From Saccharopolyspora indica (lineage in GTDB: Bacteria; Actinomycetota; Actinomycetes; Mycobacteriales; Pseudonocardiaceae): 64,000 nt of DNA. A model generated the notes under the pieces. That model was given only the letters and a program-made list of their open reading frames with translations, was not told where the DNA came from and made no database searches. A program made the position numbers and the translations under genes. The stretch spans positions 124,001-188,000 of the forward strand of contig NZ_JAQGLB010000003.1 in the NCBI RefSeq assembly GCF_027853965.1. Reading direction: 5' to 3'. Below are positions 8,731 to 16,508 of the stretch, piece after piece (position 1 is the first letter of the stretch; each line of letters opens with the position of its first letter).

Positions 8731-9356
8731 ACCGGTGGAAGCTGGTGGTCGTCGACGATCACCCGGTGGTGCGCGACGGGCTGCGCGCGATGCTCGGCAC
8801 GCAACCGGATTTCGAGGTGGTCGGCGAAGCGGCCAGCGGTGCCGAAGCGCTGGCGGTGGTGGCCGCGGCGAACCCCGACGTGGTGCTGACCGATCTGCGG
8901 ATGCCCGATCCCAGCGGCGCCGAGCTGATCCGGCTGCTGCGGGAGCGGGCCGCGACCGCGCGGGTGCTGGTGCTGACCACGCACGACACCGATTCCGACG
9001 TGCTGCCCGCGATCGCGGCAGGCGCCATCGGCTACCTGCTCAAGGACACCCCGCGCGAAGAGCTGTTCCGGGCGGTGCGAGCCGCGGTGCGCGACGAGTC
9101 GGTCCTCTCGCCGCCGGTCGCCGCCAGGCTGCTCAGCAACGTCCGCCCGGCGGCACCCGCGAACACCGCGCTGAGCGCCCGCGAGCGCGAGATCGTCGGG
9201 CTCCTCGCGCGCGGCCGGACCAACCGGGAGCTGGCCGCCGACCTGCACATCAGCGTGGCGACGGTGAAGACGCACCTGCTGCACGTCTACGCCAAGCTCG
9301 GCGTGCCGGACCGCGCCGCCGCGGTGGCCGCCGCCTACGAGCGGGGCCTGCTGTGA
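8727..9356 (+). CDS. Response regulator, NarL/LuxR family
   Basis: The 209-residue protein starts at the ATG that overlaps the kinase stop. The receiver domain has the acidic pair VDDHPVVRDG, the phosphoacceptor Asp in DVVLTDLRMPDPSG (near residue 54), a Thr in VLVLTTHD and the Lys in LLKDTP. The C-terminal LuxR-type helix-turn-helix is LSAREREIVGLLARGRTNRE onward, ending in VATVKTHLLHVYAKLGV. It is the cognate regulator of the upstream histidine kinase. Target genes are not evident, although the adjacent DUF418 gene is a plausible candidate. It ends 6 bp before the convergent DnaJ-NERD gene. Confidence 0.92.
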   Translation: MNRWKLVVVDDHPVVRDGLRAMLGTQPDFEVVGEAASGAEALAVVAAANPDVVLTDLRMPDPSGAELIRLLRERAATARVLVLTTHDTDSDVLPAIAAGAIGYLLKDTPREELFRAVRAAVRDESVLSPPVAARLLSNVRPAAPANTALSAREREIVGLLARGRTNRELAADLHISVATVKTHLLHVYAKLGVPDRAAAVAAAYERGLL

Positions 9357-9362
9357 CCGCCG

Positions 9363-10484
9363 TCAGTCGGCGATGACCTGGTCGAGCAGGGTGGTGAAGG
9401 CCTCGCGGTCCACGGTGGCCGGATCCTGCGCCAGCCAGCTGCCGATCTCGCGGACGAACTGCGCCGGGGTCATCGGCGAGACCTGCCCGTCCTGCTCCAC
9501 GGTGGTCACCTCACCGGAGCGGCTGGGGTAGATCAGCACCGCGCCGCGCACCTCGACACCGGGCAGCACGTCCTCGAAGGCCTCGACGCCTTCCACCAGG
9601 CGGGTCGCACCGCCGCGGAAGGGGTGGCCGTTGCGCCACAGCGTGCCTTCCTCGTCGGCCGTGTAGTGGCCGGGCAGCCAGGCCTTGGACTCCACCAGCA
9701 CCAGCCGCCGCCCGCACAGCACCGCGTGGTCGACGTCCTCGAAAACCGAGTCGGGCCAGGCCAGTCCGTGGAACACCCGCACCCCGGGCAGCCGGGTGAG
9801 GTACTTGGCGCACAGTTCGGCGGTCAGCTGCTGCGCGCGCTCCTCCGGATCGGTGCTGCCGCGCAGCCCGAAGATCCGGCTGCTGTCGTACTCCGCCGCG
9901 AAGGACCGGTCGGCGCGGTGCGCGCGAATGTGCCTGCGCAGCAGCACGAGGATCACTGCGCCGGAGGCCACCAGCAGCGCCAGCCAACCGGCCAGCAGCG
10001 CCGCGGTCAGCTCGACGGCCAGCCCGGCCAGCAGCAGCAACGACCAGCCGCCGACCAACGCGAGGGTGGGGGCGCGCTCCGGCCCGGTCATCGGCAGGTA
10101 GCGGATGCGCGCGTCCGGGTCGATGCCGTCCCACCACGCGATGTCGTCCAGGCGCAGCCGGGGCAACCGCGGCACGTAGTTCGGGTCGTCGCCGAAGTTC
10201 CGGCGTCGGCGGCGCGCGGCCGGCTGCGGGCGGCTCGGCTGCTGCTCCTGCTCGCCACCGCCGTCGTAGTGGGCGCGGCGCACCGGGTCGTTGAGGGTTT
10301 CGTAAGCCTCCTGCAACAACCGGAACGTTCCCGCGGTGCCGCCGACGTCGGGGTGCATGGTGCGGGCCAGCGTCCGGTACGCGGACTTGATCTCGGAGGC
10401 GGTCGCATCGCGATGCACGCCGAGCAGCTCGTAATAGTCGACCCCGCGCACGGTCCTCCCCGCCTCCCACTGCTGCGCGGTCAT
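9363..10484 (-). CDS. Membrane protein with N-terminal DnaJ domain and C-terminal NERD nuclease-related domain
   Basis: The 373-residue product starts at the ATG at 10484. Residues 15-65 form a J domain (DYYELLGVHRDATASEIKSAYR) with the HPD tripeptide at 44-46 that stimulates Hsp70 ATPase. A linker rich in Gln and Arg follows. A hydrophobic pair (roughly residues 135-185) then forms two membrane helices. From about residue 215 a NERD domain is seen, with DSVFEDVDHAVLCGRRLVLVESKAW including the core Glu-x-Lys. J proteins recruit DnaK, and NERD domains are restriction-endonuclease-like and often membrane-associated. The combined role is unknown. A longer upstream start is rejected because the extension is low-complexity and crosses the terminator region. 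Confidence 0.75.
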   Translation of the reverse strand: MTAQQWEAGRTVRGVDYYELLGVHRDATASEIKSAYRTLARTMHPDVGGTAGTFRLLQEAYETLNDPVRRAHYDGGGEQEQQPSRPQPAARRRRRNFGDDPNYVPRLPRLRLDDIAWWDGIDPDARIRYLPMTGPERAPTLALVGGWSLLLLAGLAVELTAALLAGWLALLVASGAVILVLLRRHIRAHRADRSFAAEYDSSRIFGLRGSTDPEERAQQLTAELCAKYLTRLPGVRVFHGLAWPDSVFEDVDHAVLCGRRLVLVESKAWLPGHYTADEEGTLWRNGHPFRGGATRLVEGVEAFEDVLPGVEVRGAVLIYPSRSGEVTTVEQDGQVSPMTPAQFVREIGSWLAQDPATVDREAFTTLLDQVIAD

Positions 10485-10903
10485 GATAGGGCTTGCGTCG
10501 CGGACAAGATCAACCGCGGTGGTCTGTTTCGTCGGCTTCGCGCGCGCCCGCCGATCACGGTGCCCGCAGCGGGCACCGACCGCACCCCGAACGCGAAAAA
10601 ACCCGCTGACCTTCGGGTCAGCGGGCTCTTCCACGCGGGCGGCCGAGACGGCTGGGCCGTCCCTCCCTTTTGACCACCCGGAACAGCCGGGCGCGGTTCT
10701 CGGTGGCGCCTCGAACCGGCTCGGCTAGCTGAGCGGTGCAACGCCGGGGTCCGCGGACCGGAGCAGGGAGATCACTCCGGCCGACTCGCCCGGCACCGCC
10801 AAGTCCGTCGTCGGCGGGCGGAAACGCCCACCGGTGCCGAACTCCACCTTAGCGGATGCCGCACCCCGCACGGGGCGGACGTGACCAACAGCTCGCGCCG
10901 CGG
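10485..10903. other. 419-bp intergenic region with a strong minus-strand terminator and one possible small ORF
   Basis: The region separates the DnaJ-NERD gene from the upstream DGPF/VOC operon on the same strand. It contains the U-tailed hairpin at 10596-10625 and the possible short reading frame at 10725-10907. I searched for a tRNA because of a GGTTCGA-like T-loop near 10710 on the minus strand, but the flanking stem does not pair. No other structure is evident. Confidence 0.6.
10596..10625 (-). terminator. Intrinsic terminator (10-bp stem, UUCG-type loop, U6 tail)
   Basis: Positions 10602-10611 (CCCGCTGACC) pair perfectly with 10616-10625 across a 4-base loop. On the minus strand the hairpin is followed by six U residues (10596-10601). 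This is a textbook Rho-independent terminator for minus-strand transcription coming from the DGPF/VOC operon. It would insulate the DnaJ-NERD gene. Confidence 0.85.
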
Positions 10904-10907
10904 TCAC
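10725..10907 (-). CDS. Possible small protein downstream of the DGPF gene (60 aa or an internal 40-aa form)
   Basis: A GTG start at 10907 overlaps the TGA stop of the DGPF gene and opens a 60-codon frame. An internal GTG (at the VEFGTGGRF segment) would give about 40 residues ending RSADPGVAPLS. I do not recognise the sequence, and no convincing ribosome-binding site precedes the internal start. The overlap with the upstream stop and the location just before the operon terminator are the only support. Confidence 0.25.
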   Translation of the reverse strand: MTAARAVGHVRPVRGAASAKVEFGTGGRFRPPTTDLAVPGESAGVISLLRSADPGVAPLS

Positions 10908-11299
10908 ACGTCCTGGCCGGAAGCCTCCATCATCGGGCGCACTTCCACCGCGGCGAACCGCGCGTCGGGGATCCGCGCGGCGATCTCGCTCGCCCGCTCC
11001 ATGCTGTCGCAGTCGACCACGAGGTAACCGGCCAGCTGTTCCTTGGTCTCGATGTACGGGCCGTCGGTCGCCGCGAGCGCACCGTCGCGGACCCGGACCG
11101 TCCTGGCGGTGAGCGGGTCGGCCAGCGCCTCGCCGCCGACGAACTCGCCCGATTCGACGATCTCCTCGTGCATCGCCTCGGCCTGCCGGGCCAGCTCGGC
11201 GCGCTCCTCCGCCGGCAGCGCGAGGAAGTCCGGGTTCCGCAGGAACATCGGGTGCTCCCAGTTCTCCGGGTTGCTGTAGATCAGCAGCAGGTACTTCAC
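10904..11299 (-). CDS. YCII/DGPF-family protein associated with ECF42 sigma factors
   Basis: The 131-residue protein starts with MKYLLLIYSNPE and contains the family motif TDGPYIETKEQLAGY (consensus DGPFAETKEQLGGY), a YCII-related ferredoxin-like fold. Genes of this family are well known neighbours and targets of ECF42 sigma factors in actinobacteria. An ECF42-type sigma gene lies 2.2 kb away at 13531-14784. The gene is 19 bp downstream of a VOC gene on the same strand, forming a two-gene operon. The biochemical role of DGPF proteins is not established. Confidence 0.88.
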   Translation of the reverse strand: MKYLLLIYSNPENWEHPMFLRNPDFLALPAEERAELARQAEAMHEEIVESGEFVGGEALADPLTARTVRVRDGALAATDGPYIETKEQLAGYLVVDCDSMERASEIAARIPDARFAAVEVRPMMEASGQDV

Positions 11300-11318
11300 G
11301 TTCGGCTCCTCACTCCGG

Positions 11319-11696
11319 TCATTCGCTGCCCGCCAGGCCGATCAGGTTGCCCTCCGGGTCGGTGAACTGCGCGACCACGAAGTCGCCGCCGGGCGCCGTG
11401 ACCGGCCCCAGCACGCGCTTGCCGCCCAGGCTCTCCGCCTTCGCCAGCGCTTCCTCGACCTTCGGCACGCCGATGTAGACGAGAACCGCGTTCTCGCGGC
11501 CCGCCCCGCCGCCGACGCCGCCGTTGATCCCGCCGGTGGTGCTGCCGTCGACGAACCCGTACCGGCCCGGCGCGGACACCTCCTCGCTGAGCGCGTCGCC
11601 CACGTGGAACTGCCAGCCGAACAGCTCGCCGTAGTAGTCGTGGAGCTTCTCCGGGTTCTTCCCGATGATCTCGAAGTGCACCACGGGACTTCCCAT
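11319..11696 (-). CDS. VOC superfamily (glyoxalase/bleomycin-resistance fold) protein
   Basis: The 125-residue protein starts at the ATG at 11696 (MGSPVVHFEI). It has two beta-alpha-beta-beta-beta halves typical of the vicinal oxygen chelate fold, including ENAVLVYIGVPKVEEALAKAE and the closing FTDPEGNLIGLAG. Such small VOC proteins frequently accompany DGPF proteins in ECF42 gene sets. It is first in the minus-strand operon and is preceded by a candidate ECF42-type promoter at 11763-11789. The substrate or ligand is unknown. Confidence 0.85.
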   Translation of the reverse strand: MGSPVVHFEIIGKNPEKLHDYYGELFGWQFHVGDALSEEVSAPGRYGFVDGSTTGGINGGVGGGAGRENAVLVYIGVPKVEEALAKAESLGGKRVLGPVTAPGGDFVVAQFTDPEGNLIGLAGSE

Positions 11697-11762
11697 GACC
11701 GTTCCTCTCCGCGCCGCGGACCGGCGCTGACCGGGCGCTCGTCCGGCGCCTCTCGACCATAG

Positions 11763-11789
11763 GTCGGAGCCGCCGGGCGGACTTCGACG
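11763..11789 (-). promoter_or_regulatory. Candidate ECF42-type promoter for the VOC-DGPF operon
   Basis: Read on the minus strand, CGTCGA (11789-11784) is followed after 17 bases by CGAC (11766-11763). This resembles the -35 TGTCGA and -10 CGA/TC elements I recall for ECF42 target promoters, with one -35 mismatch. The element ends 66 bp upstream of the VOC start codon. Assignment is by eye. Confidence 0.4.
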
Positions 11790-11920
11790 TCGACGCGCGG
11801 GCGAATTCGGTTCACCCGGCACGTCGAGATGCCCCGCCCCGCTCCGACCTCTGTTCCGAGACGCCGACCGGGACGGCCGCGCTACCGCCCGTCCCCCACG
11901 ACCTTCGGAAGGTACCGCTC

Positions 11921-13534
11921 ATGGATACGACGGAAGCGCCCGCGCCCGGCCGCGAAGCCGGGCGGCGGGAGTGGATCGGTCTGGTCGTGCTGGCCCTGCC
12001 CACGCTGCTGCTGTCGCTCGACTTCAGCGTGATCTACCTGGCGATCCCGCACCTGAGCAGCGAGCTCGGGGCGACCAGCACGCAGCAGCTCTGGATCGCC
12101 GACAGCTACGGGTTCATGGTGGCCGGTTTCCTGATCGCGATGGGCACCCTGGGCGACCGCATCGGGAGGCGCAAGCTCCTGCTGATCGGCGCCGCCCTGT
12201 TCGGCCTGGCCTCGGTCTTCGCCGCCTTCTCGGCCTCCGCGGAGATGCTGATCGTGGCGCGGGCCGCGATGGGCGTCGCCGGAGCGACGCTGATGCCCTC
12301 GACGCTCGCGCTGATCAGCACCATGTTCCAGGACCCGAGGCAGGCCGGGTTCGCCATCGCCGCCTGGATGGCCTGCTTCATGGGCGGCATGGCGATCGGC
12401 CCCGCCATCGGAGGGGTGCTGCTGAACAGCTTCTGGTGGGGCTCGGTGTTCCTGCTGGGCGTCCCGGTGATGCTCCTGCTGCTGGTGGTCGGCCCCGGTG
12501 TGCTGCCCGAGCACCGCGATCCCGGCGCGGGACGCTTGGACCTGGTCAGCGTGGTGCTGTCCCTGCTGGCCGTCCTGCCCGCCGTCCACTTCCTCAAGGA
12601 GGTGGCCAAGAGCGGGATCGCGCTGCTGCCGGGCATCGCCGCGGTGGTCGGCCTGGTATTCGCGACGCTCTTCCTGCTCCGGCAGCGCGCGCTGACCACG
12701 CCGCTGGTGGACCTGAGCCTGTTCCGCCACCGCACCTTCAGCGCCGCGCTGCTCATCGGCCTGCTGGTGCCCGCGCTGCAGGGCGGGACGTACTTCCTGG
12801 TCGTCCAGCACCTGCAGAACGTCGAGGGTCTGCCACCGATGACCGCCGGGCTGTGGCTGGTGCCGTCGACGCTGATCATGGTCGGCTCGGTCCTGCTGGC
12901 ACCGATGATCTCGCGCCGGATCCGCCCGGCGTACGTGATCGCGGCCGGCCTGGTGGTCGGCGCGATCGGGTACGCCATCATCGCCCGGATCGACGGGCCC
13001 GGGCAGCTGGACCAGCTGTGGGCCGGCTACTCGATCATGGTGCTGGGCGTGGGCATGCCCTCCGGTCTGGGCACCGCGCTGGTGCTCGGAGCCGCCCCGC
13101 CGGAGCGCGTCGGATCGGCCTCGTCCATCTCGGAGGCGGGTGGTGAGTTCGGCATGGCGATGGGCGTGGCGGTGCTCGGCAGCCTCGCCACCCAGGTGTA
13201 TCGCGACGAGCTGACCGGGGCTGTGCCCGCCGGCCTGCCCGCCGACGCCTCGGCGGCGGCCACCGACAGCATCACGGCCGCGGTTCCGGCAGCGCAACGG
13301 CTGCCGGGGCCGCTCGGGGACGAGCTGCTGCGGACGGTCCGGGACTGCTTCACGGCCGGGCTGAACACGGTCTCGGCCGTCTCCGGGGTGCTGTTCGCCT
13401 GCCTCGCGGTGTTCTGCGTCGCGACGCTGCGCGGCATCCCCGCGGCGAACGAATCCGAGCCGGAAACCGTTGGTGCTGCGGCAGAAATGCCCGTCGAGCC
13501 GACGTCGACCGGTGAACCTCCGCAGTTGCGCTAG
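11921..13534 (+). CDS. MFS transporter, DHA2 family (14 helices), drug-efflux type
   Basis: The 537-residue protein has 14 hydrophobic segments and the DHA2 motifs. These include the first-helix DFSVIYLAIPHLSSELG, motif A at GTLGDRIGRRKLL and motif C-like GPAIGGVLL. Members of this group (EmrB/QacA-like) export hydrophobic drugs or cations by proton antiport. GGAAGG lies eight bases before the ATG. It is divergent from the VOC-DGPF operon, and its stop overlaps the sigma factor stop on the other strand (shared CTAG). The whole 11.0-14.8 kb block therefore looks like one ECF42-controlled stress or detoxification module (inference). Confidence 0.88.
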   Translation: MDTTEAPAPGREAGRREWIGLVVLALPTLLLSLDFSVIYLAIPHLSSELGATSTQQLWIADSYGFMVAGFLIAMGTLGDRIGRRKLLLIGAALFGLASVFAAFSASAEMLIVARAAMGVAGATLMPSTLALISTMFQDPRQAGFAIAAWMACFMGGMAIGPAIGGVLLNSFWWGSVFLLGVPVMLLLLVVGPGVLPEHRDPGAGRLDLVSVVLSLLAVLPAVHFLKEVAKSGIALLPGIAAVVGLVFATLFLLRQRALTTPLVDLSLFRHRTFSAALLIGLLVPALQGGTYFLVVQHLQNVEGLPPMTAGLWLVPSTLIMVGSVLLAPMISRRIRPAYVIAAGLVVGAIGYAIIARIDGPGQLDQLWAGYSIMVLGVGMPSGLGTALVLGAAPPERVGSASSISEAGGEFGMAMGVAVLGSLATQVYRDELTGAVPAGLPADASAAATDSITAAVPAAQRLPGPLGDELLRTVRDCFTAGLNTVSAVSGVLFACLAVFCVATLRGIPAANESEPETVGAAAEMPVEPTSTGEPPQLR

Positions 13535-14784
13535 GACCGCTGGTCCTCGGGCAGCTGCGCGGCCCGCCTCCGGAGGTAGCGCTGCTCGGGCAGGCTCGTG
13601 GTCAGGCGGGCGGCCAGCAGGTAGGAGGCCCGGGCAGCTGCGAGGTCACCGGCCATCTCCAGCAGGTGCGCCCGCACCGCGTGCAGCCGGTGGTGCTCGG
13701 CGAGCCTCCCGTCGGCGCTCAGCGGTTCCAGCAGCGCCAGCCCGGCGTCCGGGCCGTGCACCATCGCGGCGGCGACCGCACGGCTGAGGGTGGCCACCGG
13801 GTTCGGGGCGAGCTTCTCCAGGAGCTCGTAGAGCGCCAGGACCTGCTGCCAGTCGGTGTCCTCGGCGCGGGCCGCTTCGGCGTGCACGGCGGCGATCGCC
13901 GCCTGGATCTGGTACGGACCGAGCGGCGCACGGGTCAAGGTGCCGGTGATCAGCTCGACGCCCTCGGCGATGAGCGCCTGGTCCCACTCGCCGCGGTCCT
14001 GCTCGGCCAGCGGGATGAGCTCGTCGTCGGGTCCGGTGCGGGCGTGGCGGCGCGACTCGCACAGCAGCATGAGCGAGAGCAGGCCGCAGACCTCGCCGTC
14101 CTGGGGCAGCAGGCCGTGCACGAGGCGCGCCAGCCGGATGGCCTCCCCGGTCAGCTCGGCGCGCTGCAGGTCGGGCCCGGACGTCGTCGTGTAGCCCTCG
14201 TTGAAGATCAAGTACAGCACGTGCAGGACGGCGCGCAGCCGCTCTTCCCGCTCGTCGCCGGGCGGCAGGCCGAACCGGGCGCCGGTGGCCTTGATCCGCT
14301 GCTTGGCCCGGCTGATGCGCTGCCCCATCGTCGGTTCCGGGACCAGGAACGCCCGCGCGATCTGCGCGGTGCTCAGACCGCCGACCGCGCGCAGCGTCAA
14401 CGCCACCTGCGATGCCGGGGACAACTCGGGGTGGCAGCACAGGAAGAGCAGGGTGAGCGTGTCGTCGTCGCTGTGCGCATCGGCGTCGGCGGGCGGGGCG
14501 AGGTGCTCGTCGGGCAGGGCCATCGACGCGGCGCTGGTCTCGCGCCGCTTGCGGGCCTGCTCGCTGCGGAGCTGGTCGACCATCCGCCGGGACGCGACGG
14601 TGATCAACCAGTTGAGCGGGTTCGCCGGAACGCCCTGCTCCGGCCACTGCGTGGCGGCAGCGAGCAGCGCTTCCTGCACCGCGTCCTCGGCGATGTCGAC
14701 GTGCCCGTGGTGCCGCACGAGCGCGACGAGCACCTTCGGCGCCGAGCGGCGCAGGAGGTCGGCAACACCGGCGTCCGTGATCAC
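13531..14784 (-). CDS. ECF42-group RNA polymerase sigma factor with C-terminal extension
   Basis: From the GTG at 14784 the protein has about 417 residues. Sigma region 2 is seen at AEDAVQEALLAAATQWP and NWLITVASRRMVDQLR, and region 4 at LTLRAVGGLSTAQIARAFLVPEPTMGQRISRAKQRI. A C-terminal extension of about 200 residues, rich in helices and TPR-like, contains ARAVLYLIFNEGYT-type residues, the hallmark of the ECF42 group. In that group the extension replaces an anti-sigma factor in controlling activity. The start is uncertain because AGGAG is only 2 nt from this GTG. An upstream GTG at 14850 would add 22 residues. The expected partner DGPF gene is nearby. Confidence 0.88.
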   Translation of the reverse strand: MITDAGVADLLRRSAPKVLVALVRHHGHVDIAEDAVQEALLAAATQWPEQGVPANPLNWLITVASRRMVDQLRSEQARKRRETSAASMALPDEHLAPPADADAHSDDDTLTLLFLCCHPELSPASQVALTLRAVGGLSTAQIARAFLVPEPTMGQRISRAKQRIKATGARFGLPPGDEREERLRAVLHVLYLIFNEGYTTTSGPDLQRAELTGEAIRLARLVHGLLPQDGEVCGLLSLMLLCESRRHARTGPDDELIPLAEQDRGEWDQALIAEGVELITGTLTRAPLGPYQIQAAIAAVHAEAARAEDTDWQQVLALYELLEKLAPNPVATLSRAVAAAMVHGPDAGLALLEPLSADGRLAEHHRLHAVRAHLLEMAGDLAAARASYLLAARLTTSLPEQRYLRRRAAQLPEDQRS

Positions 14785-14890
14785 ATCTCCTGCTCGGGTC
14801 GCGTGCCGGGTCCCGGCGGCCGCCGGGACGGGACTCCCACATTTGACCACGCGGTGCCGCCCCGAGGCCGCCGTCCGCCCTGGATCCCGA

Positions 14891-15301
14891 TCAGGCGTAC
14901 TGGCCGGCGAACTCCTCCGTCGGCGCGATGGGCGTGATGACGTCGATCAGGACGCCGTTCGGGTCGGACACGATGAAGTGCCGCTGCCCGAAGTCCTCGC
15001 TGCGCAGTTCGAGCTCGGCCGAGAGCCCGCCGCGGACGACCAGCCGGTCCCACTCCGCGTCGACGTCGGCCACCTCGAAGTTGAGCAGCACGCCCTGCGC
15101 GTTCTCGCGGTATGCGGCGGGCAGCGTGGGGTGCGTGCCGTCGAGCAGCGCGAGCTCGTGAGACGGCGGTCCGGGCCGCCGCAGGCTCACGTACCAGTCG
15201 GCCTCGAACGTCGTCTCGAACCCCAGCAGCCCGGTGTAGAAGTCGCGGGACTCCTGCAGCCGCGCCGTGCAGAGGACCGGGTAGAAGCTGGTCAGCATCA
15301 T
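14891..15301 (-). CDS. VOC-family protein controlled by the divergent TetR regulator
   Basis: The 136-residue protein ([35 protein letters not shown]) is a single VOC-fold domain of the glyoxalase/dioxygenase superfamily, ending with [16 protein letters not shown]. The first of two adjacent ATGs has GGAG six bases upstream. It is divergent from a TetR gene, with only 81 bp between them, and twin operators occupy that gap. It is therefore almost certainly TetR-regulated. It may sequester or modify a toxic small molecule, but no substrate can be assigned. Confidence 0.85.
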   Translation of the reverse strand: MMLTSFYPVLCTARLQESRDFYTGLLGFETTFEADWYVSLRRPGPPSHELALLDGTHPTLPAAYRENAQGVLLNFEVADVDAEWDRLVVRGGLSAELELRSEDFGQRHFIVSDPNGVLIDVITPIAPTEEFAGQYA

Positions 15302-15312
15302 GTTGATCTCCG

Positions 15313-15358
15313 TTGGCATACCGTTGGTAGGCGAAACATATTTGGCGTACCATCGGTA
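15313..15358. promoter_or_regulatory. Twin TetR operators between divergent VOC and TetR genes
   Basis: Two 17-bp direct repeats, TTGGCATACCGTTGGTA (15313-15329) and TTGGCGTACCATCGGTA (15342-15358), share 14 of 17 bases and are spaced 29 bp start to start. Each contains the palindrome TACC-N3-GGTA. They fill the 81-bp divergent spacer, where binding would block both promoters. The likely binder is the TetR protein at 15383-15973. Confidence 0.75.
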
Positions 15359-15382
15359 TGTCAACACGGGGTGAGGAGCACG

Positions 15383-15973
15383 ATGGCCGACGGCATCAGG
15401 GCGCAGCAGCGCGAGCAGACCCGGCGAACGCTGCTGCGGGAGAGCAGGAAGCTGTTCGCGACCAAGGGTTACGGCGCGGTGGGCCTCTCGGAGATCGTGC
15501 GCACCGCAGGAGTCACCAAAGGCGCGCTGTACCACCACTTCGACAGCAAGGCCGAGCTCTTCCGCGCGGTGCTGGAACAGGTCCAGCACGAAGTCGCGGA
15601 GCAGGTGGCGGCCACCGCCGACGCCGAAACCGACCCGTGGGCCCAGCTCACCGCGGGCTGCCGGGCGTTCCTGACCGCGAGCACCGGCGCCGACGTGCAG
15701 CGGATCATGCTCGTCGACGGCCCCGCCGTGCTGGGCTGGACCGAGTGGCGCGCGCTGGACGAGGCCTCGTCGGCCCACCACCTCACCGAGGCGCTGACCG
15801 CGCTGATCGAGGCGGGCGTGATCACGCACCAGCCGGTGGCGCCGCTGGCCCACCTGCTCTCCGGCGCCATGAACGAGGCGGCGCTGTGGCTCGCGGTGTC
15901 CGGCCACCCCGGCGATCTGGACGACACCTGGGCAGCCCTGGCGCGGATGCTGGAATCGCTGCGCGCCCCATGA
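15383..15973 (+). CDS. TetR-family transcriptional regulator
   Basis: The 196-residue protein has an N-terminal TetR helix-turn-helix (residues about 12-58, [20 protein letters not shown] through [16 protein letters not shown]). The helical ligand domain resembles the TetR_C_33 type ([30 protein letters not shown]). GAGGAG lies five bases before the ATG. It is divergent from a VOC gene, with two direct-repeat operators between them, so it probably represses that gene and itself. The inducer is unknown. Confidence 0.9.
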   Translation: MADGIRAQQREQTRRTLLRESRKLFATKGYGAVGLSEIVRTAGVTKGALYHHFDSKAELFRAVLEQVQHEVAEQVAATADAETDPWAQLTAGCRAFLTASTGADVQRIMLVDGPAVLGWTEWRALDEASSAHHLTEALTALIEAGVITHQPVAPLAHLLSGAMNEAALWLAVSGHPGDLDDTWAALARMLESLRAP

Positions 15974-16022
15974 GCCCGGCATTGGGCCAGCAGGTGGGCG
16001 ATGGCGGAGCGAGGATGGGCGC

Positions 16023-16502
16023 ATGGACGTCACCGAAGTACTGCTTCCCGGTGTCGGACTGCGCTACGAGTTCACCACCGCCGACGGCCAGTGGATAGGC
16101 GTGGTCGCGCGACGGCTCGGCGACTTCGAGTTCGTCGCCTATCCCGACGCCGACCCCGACGAGGTCCGGGTGCTGTTCCGGCTCACCGCTGAAGAGGCCG
16201 AGGCGGTCATCGAGATCCTCGGCGCCCCGCGCATCGCCGAGCGGTTCGCCGACCTGACCCGCGAAGTCCCGGGGCTCAGTTCCGGTCAGGTCGAGGTCAC
16301 CGCCGGCTCGCCGTTCGACGGGCGCACCCTCGGCGAGACCCGGGCCAGGACGCGAACCGGCGCGTCGATCGTGGCGGTGGTCCGCGGCGAGGACGTCATC
16401 GCTTCGCCGCTGCCGAGCCAGTCGCTGCGGGCAGGCGACATCCTCGTGGTGATCGGCACCCAGCAGGGCATCACCGGGGTGGAACACATCCTCGCGGGGT
16501 GA
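16023..16502 (+). CDS. KhtT-like cation:proton antiporter regulatory subunit (TrkA-C/RCK_C domain)
   Basis: The 159-residue soluble protein has an N-terminal dimerisation region. A C-terminal RCK_C/TrkA-C domain runs from about residue 85, with [41 protein letters not shown] followed by [24 protein letters not shown]. In Bacillus, KhtT gates the KhtU K+/H+ antiporter in response to nucleotides such as c-di-AMP. The gene is 6 bp upstream of a matching antiporter gene, so the two form one system. Confidence 0.88.
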   Translation: MDVTEVLLPGVGLRYEFTTADGQWIGVVARRLGDFEFVAYPDADPDEVRVLFRLTAEEAEAVIEILGAPRIAERFADLTREVPGLSSGQVEVTAGSPFDGRTLGETRARTRTGASIVAVVRGEDVIASPLPSQSLRAGDILVVIGTQQGITGVEHILAG

Positions 16503-16508
16503 ACCGCC

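Noticed and set aside
10626-10740. A tRNA gene suggested by GGTTCGA on the minus strand
   Set aside because: The bases flanking the supposed T-loop (AGCCG and GCGCC) do not pair, and no acceptor or anticodon arm can be drawn.
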